Shown here: positions 25,404 to 34,186 of the stretch, piece after piece
Layout of the letters: each line of letters begins with the position of its first letter
Numbering within the stretch: the first letter of the stretch is position 1
Source: F22 sp963675625
Lineage (GTDB): Bacteria > Bacteroidota > Bacteroidia > Bacteroidales > Bacteroidaceae
NCBI GenBank assembly: GCA_963675625.1
Contig: OY776497.1
Span: 2,480,001-2,544,000, forward strand
Length of the DNA: 64,000 nt
Direction: 5' to 3'
Notes under the pieces: model-generated
The model's input: the letters and a program-made list of their open reading frames with translations, nothing else
What the model was told of the DNA's origin: nothing
Databases searched by the model: none
Position numbers and translations under genes: made by a program

Positions 25404-27271
25404 TATTTAACGGTACGTTTCACGATGTATACTTCATGAAGATTGCGGAGATAAGCAATAATATCATTGAGCTCATAGATAGAGTGTACAGCGAAATCAA
25501 TATGGCAAGTTACAATCTCATCTTCAGATATACTATCTACTCTATCCATGTTGAGTCCATGTTCAGTAGAAATCGCATGAATGATATCTGCCAATAAGTG
25601 CTTACTATTTCCCGCAATCAGTTGCAAAGAGACAGGGTATAGATTATCTGGATGAGGCTCTAATTTATAGTCTATGATTGTATCGCCTGCTTGAGCTGCT
25701 TTGCTAATTGCTTTGGTACACGCACGACGGTGCACTTCTAGCTTAGGCTGATCTGCTTGTTTAAAAGCAACCACCTCTTCTCCTGGAATAGGGGAGCAGT
25801 ATGGACACAAGCGAAAGTCTGGTTGCAAACGATTGGCTTGTTTGTGTAAATAACTACTGATTTTCTGACGTGCCTTATAGGTACGGGCATGTTCCATCCA
25901 ATCCGCTTTGACACAAGGTGTTTCACTGACGTGAATATCCACGATATCTCCACGATGAAGCACACGTTTGACTGAAGACAATTCCCCATTGACATGGGCA
26001 TATTTAGCCAATATCCCCACGTTGGTATGAATATCAAAAGCCAAATCCAGTACAGTGCTGTCTTTTGGTAGTGAACGAATATCTCCCTTAGGAGTTAGGA
26101 TGTAAATATCATCATTATATAGATTCGTCGTTACTTGTTCCATGTAATTGCCTGTGGCTCCATGGTAGGCAATATCTTGTAGTTGTTTACGGAATTTTTC
26201 GACCCATGTTTCCGCATTGTTATTGCGTTCAGTAAGACAGCCACGATGGTGCTTGGCCATCATACGATTGGATGATATATGCACTTCCTCCCATCCACTA
26301 CGTTGATTGAGTAGCTCTACATGTAAACTTTGGTACCCGTTTTCCTTAGGGGCATTTATGTAGTTTTTCAGTGTTTTGGGCTTGTCTTTAATTTGATCAG
26401 TAAGGACTGAGTATATTTCTAGCGCACGTACTTTTTCTTCTTCTAAAGAAGAGTCATATACGATAGTAAAGAAGTGCTTATGATTGACTTGAGAAGCATC
26501 AATGTTTTTCTCATTGATACGTCTGTATATGCTACACACGGGTCGTCTTTCTGCAAGAACTTGAGCATTTAAGTGGTGTGTTTGCAGTATGTTTTCTACT
26601 TCTTGCTTAAAAGCTTCGATTCCATCTTGAGCCTTGATATATTCTGCTTCTAAGTATTCTTGTAGATGTTGATATTCTAGTGGGGTGCGATAACGCAAAG
26701 ATAGATCCTCAAGTTCTTTTTTAACGTCATATAGCCCAAGACGGTTGGCCAATCCTGCGTAAAAATAATCCGTTTCTGCGGCAATCTTTACTTGCTTATA
26801 TGATGGCATATTGTCCAATGTGCGCATATTATGTAGACGATCGGCCAATTTTATCATAAGAGCTCGAATATCATAATTGATTGATTCGAGCATATGTTTG
26901 AAGGTATCTACTTGAAGAGACACTTCGTAATTGTCCTTCTTGTGCTTTGTGACGGCTTGCACCAATATGGCCACCGACTGACCGAATAGTTCACTGATAT
27001 CCTCTTGACTGTATTTTGTGTCTTCAATGACATCGTGTAAAAAAGCAGCACAGATCGCATCGACTCCCAACCCAAATTCTTTTGTCACAATGGTAGCTAC
27101 TGCCACAGGGTGACTAATGAATGGTTGTCCTGATTTACGCTTTTGTGTGCCGTGGGCTGCACAAGCAAAATCAAATGCTTTTTGAATACGATTGATCTCT
27201 TCCTCGTTCATAGACAATTTTGAACGACAAAATAGGATGAGTTCTTTGAGCTCTTTTTTTACATTCTCCAT
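25403..27271 (-). CDS. RelA/SpoT homologue with degenerate synthetase domain
   Basis: 622-aa protein of the (p)ppGpp family. I place the start at the ATG ending at 27271: the ATG at 27325 would lie only about 10 bases after the predicted transcription start. Order: HD hydrolase domain with SHPVAVA and the intact FLHDVIEDT, synthetase-like domain, TGS (LPKDSTVLDLAFDIH) and a C-terminal ACT-like region. In the synthetase part the usual YDLxAIR is replaced by NHKHFFTIVYD and the usual EVQIRT by EVHISS, although NGYQSLH is kept. The protein is therefore probably a (p)ppGpp hydrolase, by inference. It is monocistronic. Confidence 0.85.
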   Translation of the reverse strand: MENVKKELKELILFCRSKLSMNEEEINRIQKAFDFACAAHGTQKRKSGQPFISHPVAVATIVTKEFGLGVDAICAAFLHDVIEDTKYSQEDISELFGQSVAILVQAVTKHKKDNYEVSLQVDTFKHMLESINYDIRALMIKLADRLHNMRTLDNMPSYKQVKIAAETDYFYAGLANRLGLYDVKKELEDLSLRYRTPLEYQHLQEYLEAEYIKAQDGIEAFKQEVENILQTHHLNAQVLAERRPVCSIYRRINEKNIDASQVNHKHFFTIVYDSSLEEEKVRALEIYSVLTDQIKDKPKTLKNYINAPKENGYQSLHVELLNQRSGWEEVHISSNRMMAKHHRGCLTERNNNAETWVEKFRKQLQDIAYHGATGNYMEQVTTNLYNDDIYILTPKGDIRSLPKDSTVLDLAFDIHTNVGILAKYAHVNGELSSVKRVLHRGDIVDIHVSETPCVKADWMEHARTYKARQKISSYLHKQANRLQPDFRLCPYCSPIPGEEVVAFKQADQPKLEVHRRACTKAISKAAQAGDTIIDYKLEPHPDNLYPVSLQLIAGNSKHLLADIIHAISTEHGLNMDRVDSISEDEIVTCHIDFAVHSIYELNDIIAYLRNLHEVYIVKRTVK

Positions 27272-27340
27272 ACTAGTTGTTTTTGATCCTGCTACAAGGA
27301 TGATGTATTTGTGTTGACTCGTCATCTAGCTATAGCCCAG

Positions 27341-27372
27341 CAAATATAAGAAAATAAAAGAAACTTGACAAA
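27341..27372 (-). promoter_or_regulatory. Promoter of the rel homologue
   Basis: Minus-strand TTTG (27372-27369) and TATATTTG (27348-27341) are 20 bases apart. The predicted transcription start near 27335 favours the second ATG (27271) as translation start. Bases 27373-27494 hold nothing else recognisable. Confidence 0.7.
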
Positions 27373-27494
27373 AAGCTTGATTAAAAAACTCTTACTTTTT
27401 ACTATAGTTCCTATTCATTATGAGGGATGCACTTTGCTATTTGAGTTTTTCTAGCAAGAATCAATGTGTTGATGGTGACAAAATGTAAGTTGAT

Positions 27495-29129
27495 TTAAAA
27501 ATCAGGTAGTGTCTCAATGCTTATGATTTCTTGCGTGATAGGGTGGGTGAAACGTAATTGAGCTGCGTGGAGATGCAACCTATTAGCTGATTCACCATAT
27601 AATGGATCGCCCACAATAGGAGCATTGAGTCCTAATGGATGTGCCATATGAACCCGAAGCTGGTGTGTGCGACCTGTGTGCGGAAAAAGACTGATACGTA
27701 TGTGGTCGTGATCCTGTGAGAGAATTTTATAGGTGGTGTGTGCAGGCTTACCACGTTCAAAATCTACCTTCTGTCTTGGCCTATCTAGATGATCCAAGAT
27801 AAGAGGAAGATTGATTTCGCCTGTTTCTTCAATCTTTGAGACGATTTTAAGTTTAATATCTGCAAGGTACATCTTATGAATGGAGCGTGCAAGAAACTGC
27901 GCTTGCAGAAGCTGATGGGTTAGTTTATCCTTAGCCACAAGCAGGAGTCCCGATGTGTCCATATCCAAACGGTGTACGATCAATGGTCCCGTAATCTCTG
28001 GATATTTTTCTTGAATGATGGAATATATCGAAGCATGTGCCGAGTGTTTTCCTGGTGCAGATAATAAGCCAGCAGGCTTGTTGACTACCATGAGATATTG
28101 ATCCTCATACTCCACAGTGAGTTGGTTACTGAGGTGTTGGGGAGTTGTTGAAACCAATGGATTAGGGTCAACAGTAAGACCTTGGAGCATATGCCCAAGG
28201 ATAGGCAGACACTTGCCTCGACATGATGGATAGTATTGCCCATGATGACGAATCTCTGTCTGTGGCGAGTTTCCCCACCAGAATTCAGCCATACATATAG
28301 GATGCAATCCATGTTGGTAGGCATATTGCAGGAGTTTAGGAGCACAACATTCTCCACTGCCTGCAGGAGGAGTCTTGTGTGCGGTTTCTTCAAAAATAGC
28401 ACACAGTCCTTTAGGCTCTCCATGTGCATTGAGCATTTGAAATTGATTGAATAGCTTTTGTTGCAGAGCGGCCGATCGCTGCTTGCGCTCTTCTTTTAAA
28501 TCCTGAATGCGCATCTCTATTGTTTCAAGTGAAGATTGGCGTTGTGAAATACGTTCTTTCCATAAACGTTTTAAACGCACTAACTCTGCTTTTTGGAATT
28601 GACTTTCCCAAACAAGCTTTTGAGTATCTTCTGAGGATAAATCTTTTTGACGCAATGCGTTGCGTCTAGCTCTATCATTTTTTGCTTGATCCTGCATGAG
28701 TAAGATCTCTTGACGTGAGGTTTTCTGCATCTCTTGCAGTTGTTGCCTTTTGTCTTGATATTCAGCACTCTCTTCAATGTCTTTTATGGCTGTATTGATA
28801 GCTGAAATCTGTATCTCTTCTTGTTTGAAGAAACCATCTGGACGTAATAAGTCGTAGACTGGTGGCACGAAGTATTCGTGGGTGTTATCTCCGTCTAATA
28901 ACCCCGAAAATGCAGCTAAAAAGCCCAGACCTTTCTCGTGCTGGACAACAAGTACGCCAAACATTTTCCCTTCTTGAAGTACCTCTTTCCACTGTGTTTG
29001 TGTGCAGAGGTAGCCTTGAAGTTGCTCGCTTGCCAAAATACTTAATGCGTGAGGCGTATAGTGGAAAGGATAAGTAAATGCCTTGGGCAAGTCTATTTGA
29101 CTAATGTCTTGATTGAAAGGATGGATCAT
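27495..29129 (-). CDS. RluA-family pseudouridine synthase with long N-terminal extension
   Basis: 544-aa protein. The C-terminal 220 residues are an RluA-type catalytic domain: VVNKPAGLLSAPG, HRLDMDTSGLLLVAK with the catalytic Asp, HTGRTHQLRVH and GDPLYG. It isomerises uridines in rRNA or tRNA; which one is unknown. The N-terminal 320 residues are not in standard RluA: a coiled coil (residues about 120-215, Gln/Lys/Glu-rich) and a segment with GSGECCAPKLLQYAYQHG, seen in Bacteroidetes homologues. The start lies 11 bases after a 22-bp hairpin (29141-29185), and the gene probably reads through from the lipoprotein operon upstream. Confidence 0.9.
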   Translation of the reverse strand: MIHPFNQDISQIDLPKAFTYPFHYTPHALSILASEQLQGYLCTQTQWKEVLQEGKMFGVLVVQHEKGLGFLAAFSGLLDGDNTHEYFVPPVYDLLRPDGFFKQEEIQISAINTAIKDIEESAEYQDKRQQLQEMQKTSRQEILLMQDQAKNDRARRNALRQKDLSSEDTQKLVWESQFQKAELVRLKRLWKERISQRQSSLETIEMRIQDLKEERKQRSAALQQKLFNQFQMLNAHGEPKGLCAIFEETAHKTPPAGSGECCAPKLLQYAYQHGLHPICMAEFWWGNSPQTEIRHHGQYYPSCRGKCLPILGHMLQGLTVDPNPLVSTTPQHLSNQLTVEYEDQYLMVVNKPAGLLSAPGKHSAHASIYSIIQEKYPEITGPLIVHRLDMDTSGLLLVAKDKLTHQLLQAQFLARSIHKMYLADIKLKIVSKIEETGEINLPLILDHLDRPRQKVDFERGKPAHTTYKILSQDHDHIRISLFPHTGRTHQLRVHMAHPLGLNAPIVGDPLYGESANRLHLHAAQLRFTHPITQEIISIETLPDF

Positions 29130-29140
29130 ATTGTAAAGAT

Positions 29141-29185
29141 GAGTAGGGGACTATGGCAGTACGTACTGCCATAGTCCCTCTACTC
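29141..29185. repeat. Near-perfect 45-bp palindrome between lipoprotein gene and rluA-type gene
   Basis: Bases 29147-29178 are a perfect 32-bp palindrome (16 per arm); GAGTAG (29141-29146) and CTACTC (29180-29185) extend it, with one bulged T at 29179. On the minus strand it contains the last codons and TAG stop of the small lipoprotein gene and ends 11 bases before the ATG of the pseudouridine synthase. There is no T-run, so it is not a standard terminator. Confidence 0.85.
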
Positions 29186-29543
29186 GTAGTAAGTTACATG
29201 TTTCGTCTTTAGACTGATTATTTGTATACACAATATGCAAAGTTACTGTGGCATGGATGCCATCTGCAGCGAACTTCTCTTGTACTACTTTGATGTGCTT
29301 AATGGCATTTTGAATAGTATCCATTTGTTTAGCTTGAGTATTCAGAAGGTGCAGTAATTGCTCCTTTTGACTAGCACTCAATGCGTCTCCATCAGCTGTA
29401 ATGGAGTTGTCTAGGATAAATTCATAGTTGCCAGCATTGGCTGCCTGCGTCAGGCGAACTGCCAGTTCGCTAGGGTGAGAACTACATGCAGTCATCATAA
29501 ATGCAAAAGTTAAAATTGCTGTGTATAAAATAGTCTTTCTCAT
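29151..29543 (-). CDS. Small lipoprotein, DUF4878-like
   Basis: 130-aa lipoprotein. The start is the ATG ending at 29543, which gives a signal peptide MRKTILYTAILTFAFMMTAC with the lipobox Cys at residue 20; a longer reading would run into the upstream gene. The mature part (LAVRLTQAANAGNYEFIL, then NAIKHIKVVQEKFAADGIHATVTLHIVYTN) looks like a cystatin-like DUF4878 domain, which is tentative. It starts 7 bases after the Big_2 gene, as third gene of the metalloprotease operon. Its last codons and stop lie in the palindrome at 29141-29185. Confidence 0.65.
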   Translation of the reverse strand: MRKTILYTAILTFAFMMTACSSHPSELAVRLTQAANAGNYEFILDNSITADGDALSASQKEQLLHLLNTQAKQMDTIQNAIKHIKVVQEKFAADGIHATVTLHIVYTNNQSKDETCNLLRVEGLWQYVLP

Positions 29544-29550
29544 GGCGTGG

Positions 29551-30768
29551 TTAGTTGGTACCCACTTCTCCAATCTCTCCGTTATCGCTGATGCCATCTC
29601 CACCTCCTTGACCACCAGAAGTGACTGTGATAGTAGCCGTTTTAACAATAGCTGGTTGTGTGCCATTCTGTAGAGTAACTGTAATAGTGGCAGTACCTTC
29701 ATTGTTGGCTGTAACCAGTCCACTGCTATTTACAGAAGCGACAGTTGAATTGCTTGATGACCAAGTGATTGTTTGATACGTCGCGTTGCTTGGAGTGACT
29801 GTATGATGTATTTGTACGGTTTGTCCCGATTCTAAGGTCTTTGAACTAGGAGTAATACTTAAGTCTGTCGCAAATACGGTTTCAGCAGTTACCGCTACAG
29901 TACATTTTGCTTCAAGTGTTCCTTTGGCTCCATTGTCAAGTGTAGATGTGATGATGATGGTTCCTATGTTAACAGGCGTAATTTTTCCGCTTCTGTCTAC
30001 TGTCGCGATACTCTCGTTGGATGAAGAGAAGGTCACAGTATTGTATGTCGCATCGCTTGGCAGTACAGTAGCATATAAATAAGCAGTTTCTGTTTGCTCA
30101 AGACTTACCGAAGATTTATCTAGCGTTAGGCTTGTAGCATATTTGACCACTTCAACTTCACAACTTGAAGATACTTCTGAGTTATCGGCATTCTTAACTG
30201 TAGCGACGATGGTTGCAGAACCTGTCTTCTTCGCTTCGACTAATCCATTATTTACTGAGGCTATGCTAGTATCTGATGATGTCCATGTAATGGTTTGAGA
30301 AGTTGCATTAGATGGTGATACAGTGGCTACTAGTTGTTTTGATTGTCCAAGCTCAATCGTAGCTGACTCTTGCAAATCTATTGATTCTGCGTCGATTACA
30401 GTTGCTGGTTTTTCGCTAACCGTTATGTCATATTCATCTGTTTTACCTAGAGCACTTGCCTTAATGGTCGCTGTACCAGCTGCAATGGCAGTTACTGTAC
30501 CAGAACTATTGACTGTAGCAACGCTCTTATTTGATGATGACCAAACAAGATTCGTTAGTGTAACTGTGGATGGATTGGCAGTTGCAGTTAACGTAATCTG
30601 CTGTCCAATAGTTAGCGTCGTGATAGTACCTAGGATATTAATTGCTTGTAGTGTTGTAGGAACATCTGGTTCATCTTTTCCACCGCTACCACCACATGAT
30701 GACATAAAGAATACCATACTTGCGAGTAGGATGCTGGCTAATCGTATAGAGTGTCGAAATTGTTTCAT
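29551..30768 (-). CDS. Lipoprotein with four bacterial Ig-like (Big_2) domains
   Basis: 405-aa surface lipoprotein. Chosen start is the ATG ending at 30768, beginning MKQFRHSIRLAS and leading to the lipobox FMSSC; an ATG 30 bases upstream would spoil the signal peptide. After a GGSGG linker come four Big_2 repeats of about 80-90 residues, each with the pattern VTW/VWSSSNxSVAxVNxxGxVTAxxxGTATI. The C-terminus is a Gly-rich tail (SGGQGGGDG). Big_2 domains are adhesive or spacer modules in surface proteins. It follows the metalloprotease gene by about 34 bases and precedes the small lipoprotein by 7. Confidence 0.88.
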   Translation of the reverse strand: MKQFRHSIRLASILLASMVFFMSSCGGSGGKDEPDVPTTLQAINILGTITTLTIGQQITLTATANPSTVTLTNLVWSSSNKSVATVNSSGTVTAIAAGTATIKASALGKTDEYDITVSEKPATVIDAESIDLQESATIELGQSKQLVATVSPSNATSQTITWTSSDTSIASVNNGLVEAKKTGSATIVATVKNADNSEVSSSCEVEVVKYATSLTLDKSSVSLEQTETAYLYATVLPSDATYNTVTFSSSNESIATVDRSGKITPVNIGTIIITSTLDNGAKGTLEAKCTVAVTAETVFATDLSITPSSKTLESGQTVQIHHTVTPSNATYQTITWSSSNSTVASVNSSGLVTANNEGTATITVTLQNGTQPAIVKTATITVTSGGQGGGDGISDNGEIGEVGTN

Positions 30769-30802
30769 TATACTTGTTTCTTCTGTTATATAAATCATAT
30801 GG

Positions 30803-33800
30803 TTATTGTCTCAAAGTTGCATGGTGGTGATTGTGGTGTGTACATAGTGGAGGACACACTGAAGTATGAATCTCAATATCTGGATTGGGTTCAAACTTCA
30901 CTTTCTCAACACTGCGTGTGCTGTACCCTTCGTGTGGAATGGTTGGTGAATGGGCTATTGCATAGCGCATACGTTCTACTTGACCAGCAGTAAATCCTTG
31001 GATATCATCCCAGAAATAATAGTAGTCCATGATATTAGAGCCCTTAAATGCGTCACTAGCATGACCGTCATATGCATATTCAGAAGCACTGTTTTTAGGT
31101 AATCGCCAGAATATTTGGTAATAGCCTGTTACGAGCGCATCTCTATTAGGGAAGAAAGCAGAAGCTGTACTTCCAGTACCTTGTAGAGCTGTGTATTCGT
31201 CGTAATAATCCCAGAATCTATTCGCAAAAGTGACATAAGTGTCTCTGTCATAGTTGGGCGTATCGCTCACACCATCATCCCCATTTGTGCCAGGTCCATC
31301 ATCAAAAGTGTGATGTAGACTTAGGTAGTGACCAATTTCGTGAATGGCTGTGTTGACGAGGTCTGTATTAACGGTAGGTCCATTGCCATCTGCATCATAC
31401 ATCAATACTGAGTTGAGAGTGACAGATTGCATCGAGTTTAGGTTATTAAAGTCATAACCATAATCTAATGTGTAGAAATTGCCAAGATATTCTCTATCAA
31501 CATCTGGACGCATATAAGCTAAGTTAGATACACCAGCGATATAAGTATTTTCATCCCCATCATTATCGACAAATTCAAAAAGGAAAATGTTGATATATTT
31601 GTTTTGTGGCCACAGAAGACTGTGATCTTTCTTATCTTGTTCTGAATTAGGGTAATCAAAGTTCAAGAAGTCATGTGGATCAACATTGGCGTTATCTACC
31701 TGTTCCATGATGACTCCTGATGTTGGATTGCCGTCAGGATCGTTGGTTGCCAATTGTAATCGTATATGAGTGTCAAAAGTATTGATAACCACTCCCTGAC
31801 TATTGTAGTTCTTCGTGTGTTCATATCGGTTGTTCAAACTGTCTATGAAAGCTTGTCCCATAGCTGTGGTAAAGCCTTCTGTGTTTGTTGAACCATCTTT
31901 TAAGATATGCAGAACAACAGGTAGGATGTGATTGACTGGCTGTTGTTGGATACGAATCATTTGTGTAGAACCACCAGCTGTCATTGTAATAGTTGCATAA
32001 CGCCAGCTGTCGGATGTGTTGGCAGCAATTTGTAGTGTCGTTCCAGTTTTAGAGCTTCCTGCACTTGCGGATAGACTTACCCAGTCGGCATTAGATTTTG
32101 CAGTCCATTGTATGTTCTTACTTAATTCCAAAGGTAAGGTATAACTGTCTTTATCTACTGTATATAGATAGCCCAACTGTTTGGTAATAAGATATGGAGA
32201 ACGACTTGCACTTGGTATGTCAATGGTGAAATCGCTAGCAATGTCATCTTCTGAAACGCTTGAAAAGAGTTTCCATACAGAATGAGCCGCATAAGCACTT
32301 GAGCTACCCGTTGGTATGACTAGTTTTGTGCTGCTGTACATAGTAGAATAGAAGCTATTTGAGGTAACCTCAATTGCATTTGGATTGGTTTGAGGAACGA
32401 CGAGTTCGCTGAGCGTTTTAGTCCACCCGAAAGCATATGAATCAATATTACTAATCGTACTAGGAAGAACCAAACGAGAAATATTCGTTGCTGTATTGAT
32501 ACTGTATCGATCTAGAGAAATAACGCCCTCAGGAATTTCTACTGTGCTATTGCTTGTTGTTGGTAAACTAATATTGACTAGTAGATCGCCATTTTTACTC
32601 AAAAGGTGTGCCTCTTTATCTGTGTAGTAGTTGTTGTCTTTGCTAACATTCCATGATAAATGACATAGTTGTGAGCTATATCCAGATATATCATCGGCCT
32701 CTGGACCAACACCAATTTGTGTTTTACCTGTAGTGTCTTTAATATATACAAAGCCATCAAAGTTTATGTCACGAAGATGGTCGGGCAATTGAATCCAACT
32801 AAAGTATCCACGGTTGTAATTATCGTCTCCAACACGATTGGCAAAAGCGTCTTCACCAAGAGAAACTACTTTTCTTAAGTGAATATCTTTGGTCATATCA
32901 ATCGCTTGTGCAGTCGAAGTATATGTGTTCCAATGGGTTAAGGTATCACCATTGGACGATAGTTGATAATTGGATGCAGGATATTTCTCACCGACAGCTT
33001 GTAGGGCGTATTTTACAAGGTATTGGTGCCCAGCTTCTATCTGTAAACTGATATTATTGGCTTCCGCATAATAATAATCAACCTCTTCACCACTTGTTGT
33101 TACAGCAATGGTCAAATTTTGGCTGGTTAGGGTGGTTGGAGCCATCATCATGTATGCTCGCAAAACTCGGTCACTGCCTATTGTTACATTAGACAATGAT
33201 AGAGATTGACGGTGGGTCATCACATTTTTTGTTTGATCGTTAGGACATAAATCAGCTATAAAGTGGTTTTCACCAGGAGGTAGAAGAAGCTCTAGCTTTT
33301 CTATATTACCTTGGTATCCTTGAGGGAGTGTAAGTTCAAATTTTATTTGTGCAGCTAGATGCGCAAATGTAAGATGAGATGGCGTACTAGATGTTGTCTC
33401 AGCCATCATATAGGTGTATTGAGTCAAATTGTTTGTCTGAGCATTCCCATTTTGTTTTTGTCCATAAAATGGTAGGGTCAGATTGGCATATCCAATAGCG
33501 TAACCGATATTGGTATTGGATGCTGGATAAAAGGCTCTATTCATGCCAGTTGTCGACGTCCCTGTGAAGGTTGCATTGGATGAACCAGCGCCACTTGTTA
33601 ATGTAAAAGTGGTACCAGCCGATTCGTCGTTGAAAAATCGGAATGCATCCCCATCGCTCCATGTCAATTCTTTACTGTTTTCACCTTCATAAGCCATTCT
33701 AGTTGTTGCTAGTGAGGCTTGTATTGTAATGAGTGAATGATCTGATTTTTGAGTAATTACATCGTCATCAGTACAACTTGACAAGATATTAGTTGTTGCA

Positions 33801-33853
33801 ATCAGCCCCAGTGCTGATAAAACTATGGAATAAATACACTTTTTGTTAATCAT
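30803..33853 (-). CDS. Multidomain lipoprotein with M43-type metalloprotease
   Basis: 1016-aa lipoprotein (lipobox ILSSC, Cys near residue 27). Order by eye: fimbrillin-like N-terminal domain (TRMAYEGENSKELTWSDGDAFRFF, to about 290), a BspA-type leucine-rich region (about 310-530, ISRLVLPSTISNIDSYAFG), a BACON domain (about 550-645, IQWTAKSNADWVSLSASAG) and an M43-like metalloprotease (about 650-1000). Zinc site HEIGHYLSLHH at 838-848; the Gly of the HExxHxxGxxH motif is Ser845. The Met-turn is SNIMDYYY. The tail is His-rich (THHNHHHA). Probable surface protease with adhesive modules; substrate unknown. First gene of a lipoprotein operon with its own promoter. Confidence 0.85.
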   Translation of the reverse strand: MINKKCIYSIVLSALGLIATTNILSSCTDDDVITQKSDHSLITIQASLATTRMAYEGENSKELTWSDGDAFRFFNDESAGTTFTLTSGAGSSNATFTGTSTTGMNRAFYPASNTNIGYAIGYANLTLPFYGQKQNGNAQTNNLTQYTYMMAETTSSTPSHLTFAHLAAQIKFELTLPQGYQGNIEKLELLLPPGENHFIADLCPNDQTKNVMTHRQSLSLSNVTIGSDRVLRAYMMMAPTTLTSQNLTIAVTTSGEEVDYYYAEANNISLQIEAGHQYLVKYALQAVGEKYPASNYQLSSNGDTLTHWNTYTSTAQAIDMTKDIHLRKVVSLGEDAFANRVGDDNYNRGYFSWIQLPDHLRDINFDGFVYIKDTTGKTQIGVGPEADDISGYSSQLCHLSWNVSKDNNYYTDKEAHLLSKNGDLLVNISLPTTSNSTVEIPEGVISLDRYSINTATNISRLVLPSTISNIDSYAFGWTKTLSELVVPQTNPNAIEVTSNSFYSTMYSSTKLVIPTGSSSAYAAHSVWKLFSSVSEDDIASDFTIDIPSASRSPYLITKQLGYLYTVDKDSYTLPLELSKNIQWTAKSNADWVSLSASAGSSKTGTTLQIAANTSDSWRYATITMTAGGSTQMIRIQQQPVNHILPVVLHILKDGSTNTEGFTTAMGQAFIDSLNNRYEHTKNYNSQGVVINTFDTHIRLQLATNDPDGNPTSGVIMEQVDNANVDPHDFLNFDYPNSEQDKKDHSLLWPQNKYINIFLFEFVDNDGDENTYIAGVSNLAYMRPDVDREYLGNFYTLDYGYDFNNLNSMQSVTLNSVLMYDADGNGPTVNTDLVNTAIHEIGHYLSLHHTFDDGPGTNGDDGVSDTPNYDRDTYVTFANRFWDYYDEYTALQGTGSTASAFFPNRDALVTGYYQIFWRLPKNSASEYAYDGHASDAFKGSNIMDYYYFWDDIQGFTAGQVERMRYAIAHSPTIPHEGYSTRSVEKVKFEPNPDIEIHTSVCPPLCTHHNHHHATLRQ

Positions 33854-33929
33854 CTTTTGTTTATTGGTTAAAACTAAATTATATCATACTGTTGTTTTAA
33901 TGAAAACAACTCTTTTTTCAAGGACTCAA

Positions 33930-33961
33930 CAAATATAACTAATATAGTTGAATATGGGCAA
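33930..33961 (-). promoter_or_regulatory. Promoter of the metalloprotease operon
   Basis: Minus-strand TTG (33961-33959) and TATATTTG (33937-33930) are 21 bases apart; start of transcription near 33924, about 70 bases before the gene. Confidence 0.65.
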
Positions 33962-34095
33962 GGCGTGGATGTTAATTCTGTGAGATAAGCCGTTTTTTGA
34001 GTGAGGTGGTGTACATGCCGCACATAAAGTAAAAGTGCTTCGCTCTGTTAAAATAGTGAATAATACAAAATGTATAAATAAAATGGAGTTAATAT

Positions 34096-34126
34096 TTTGT
34101 CAGATGCATTTTATATAATAGTTTTG
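34096..34126 (+). promoter_or_regulatory. Promoter of the TetR-exporter operon
   Basis: TTTG (34096-34099) and TAGTTTTG (34119-34126) are 19 bases apart. Transcription should start near 34132, inside the palindrome at 34130-34143. Confidence 0.7.
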
Positions 34127-34129
34127 TGC

Positions 34130-34143
34130 TAACAAAATTGTTA
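34130..34143 (+). promoter_or_regulatory. Candidate TetR operator
   Basis: TAACAA-AA-TTGTTA is an inverted repeat with 6-base arms sitting on the predicted transcription start, 44 bases before the TetR gene. Position and shape suit autorepression; the binding protein is inferred. Confidence 0.45.
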
Positions 34144-34186
34144 ATAAAAAAAGAAGAAGTAAAACCCCCAATAAATCATATGCAAT

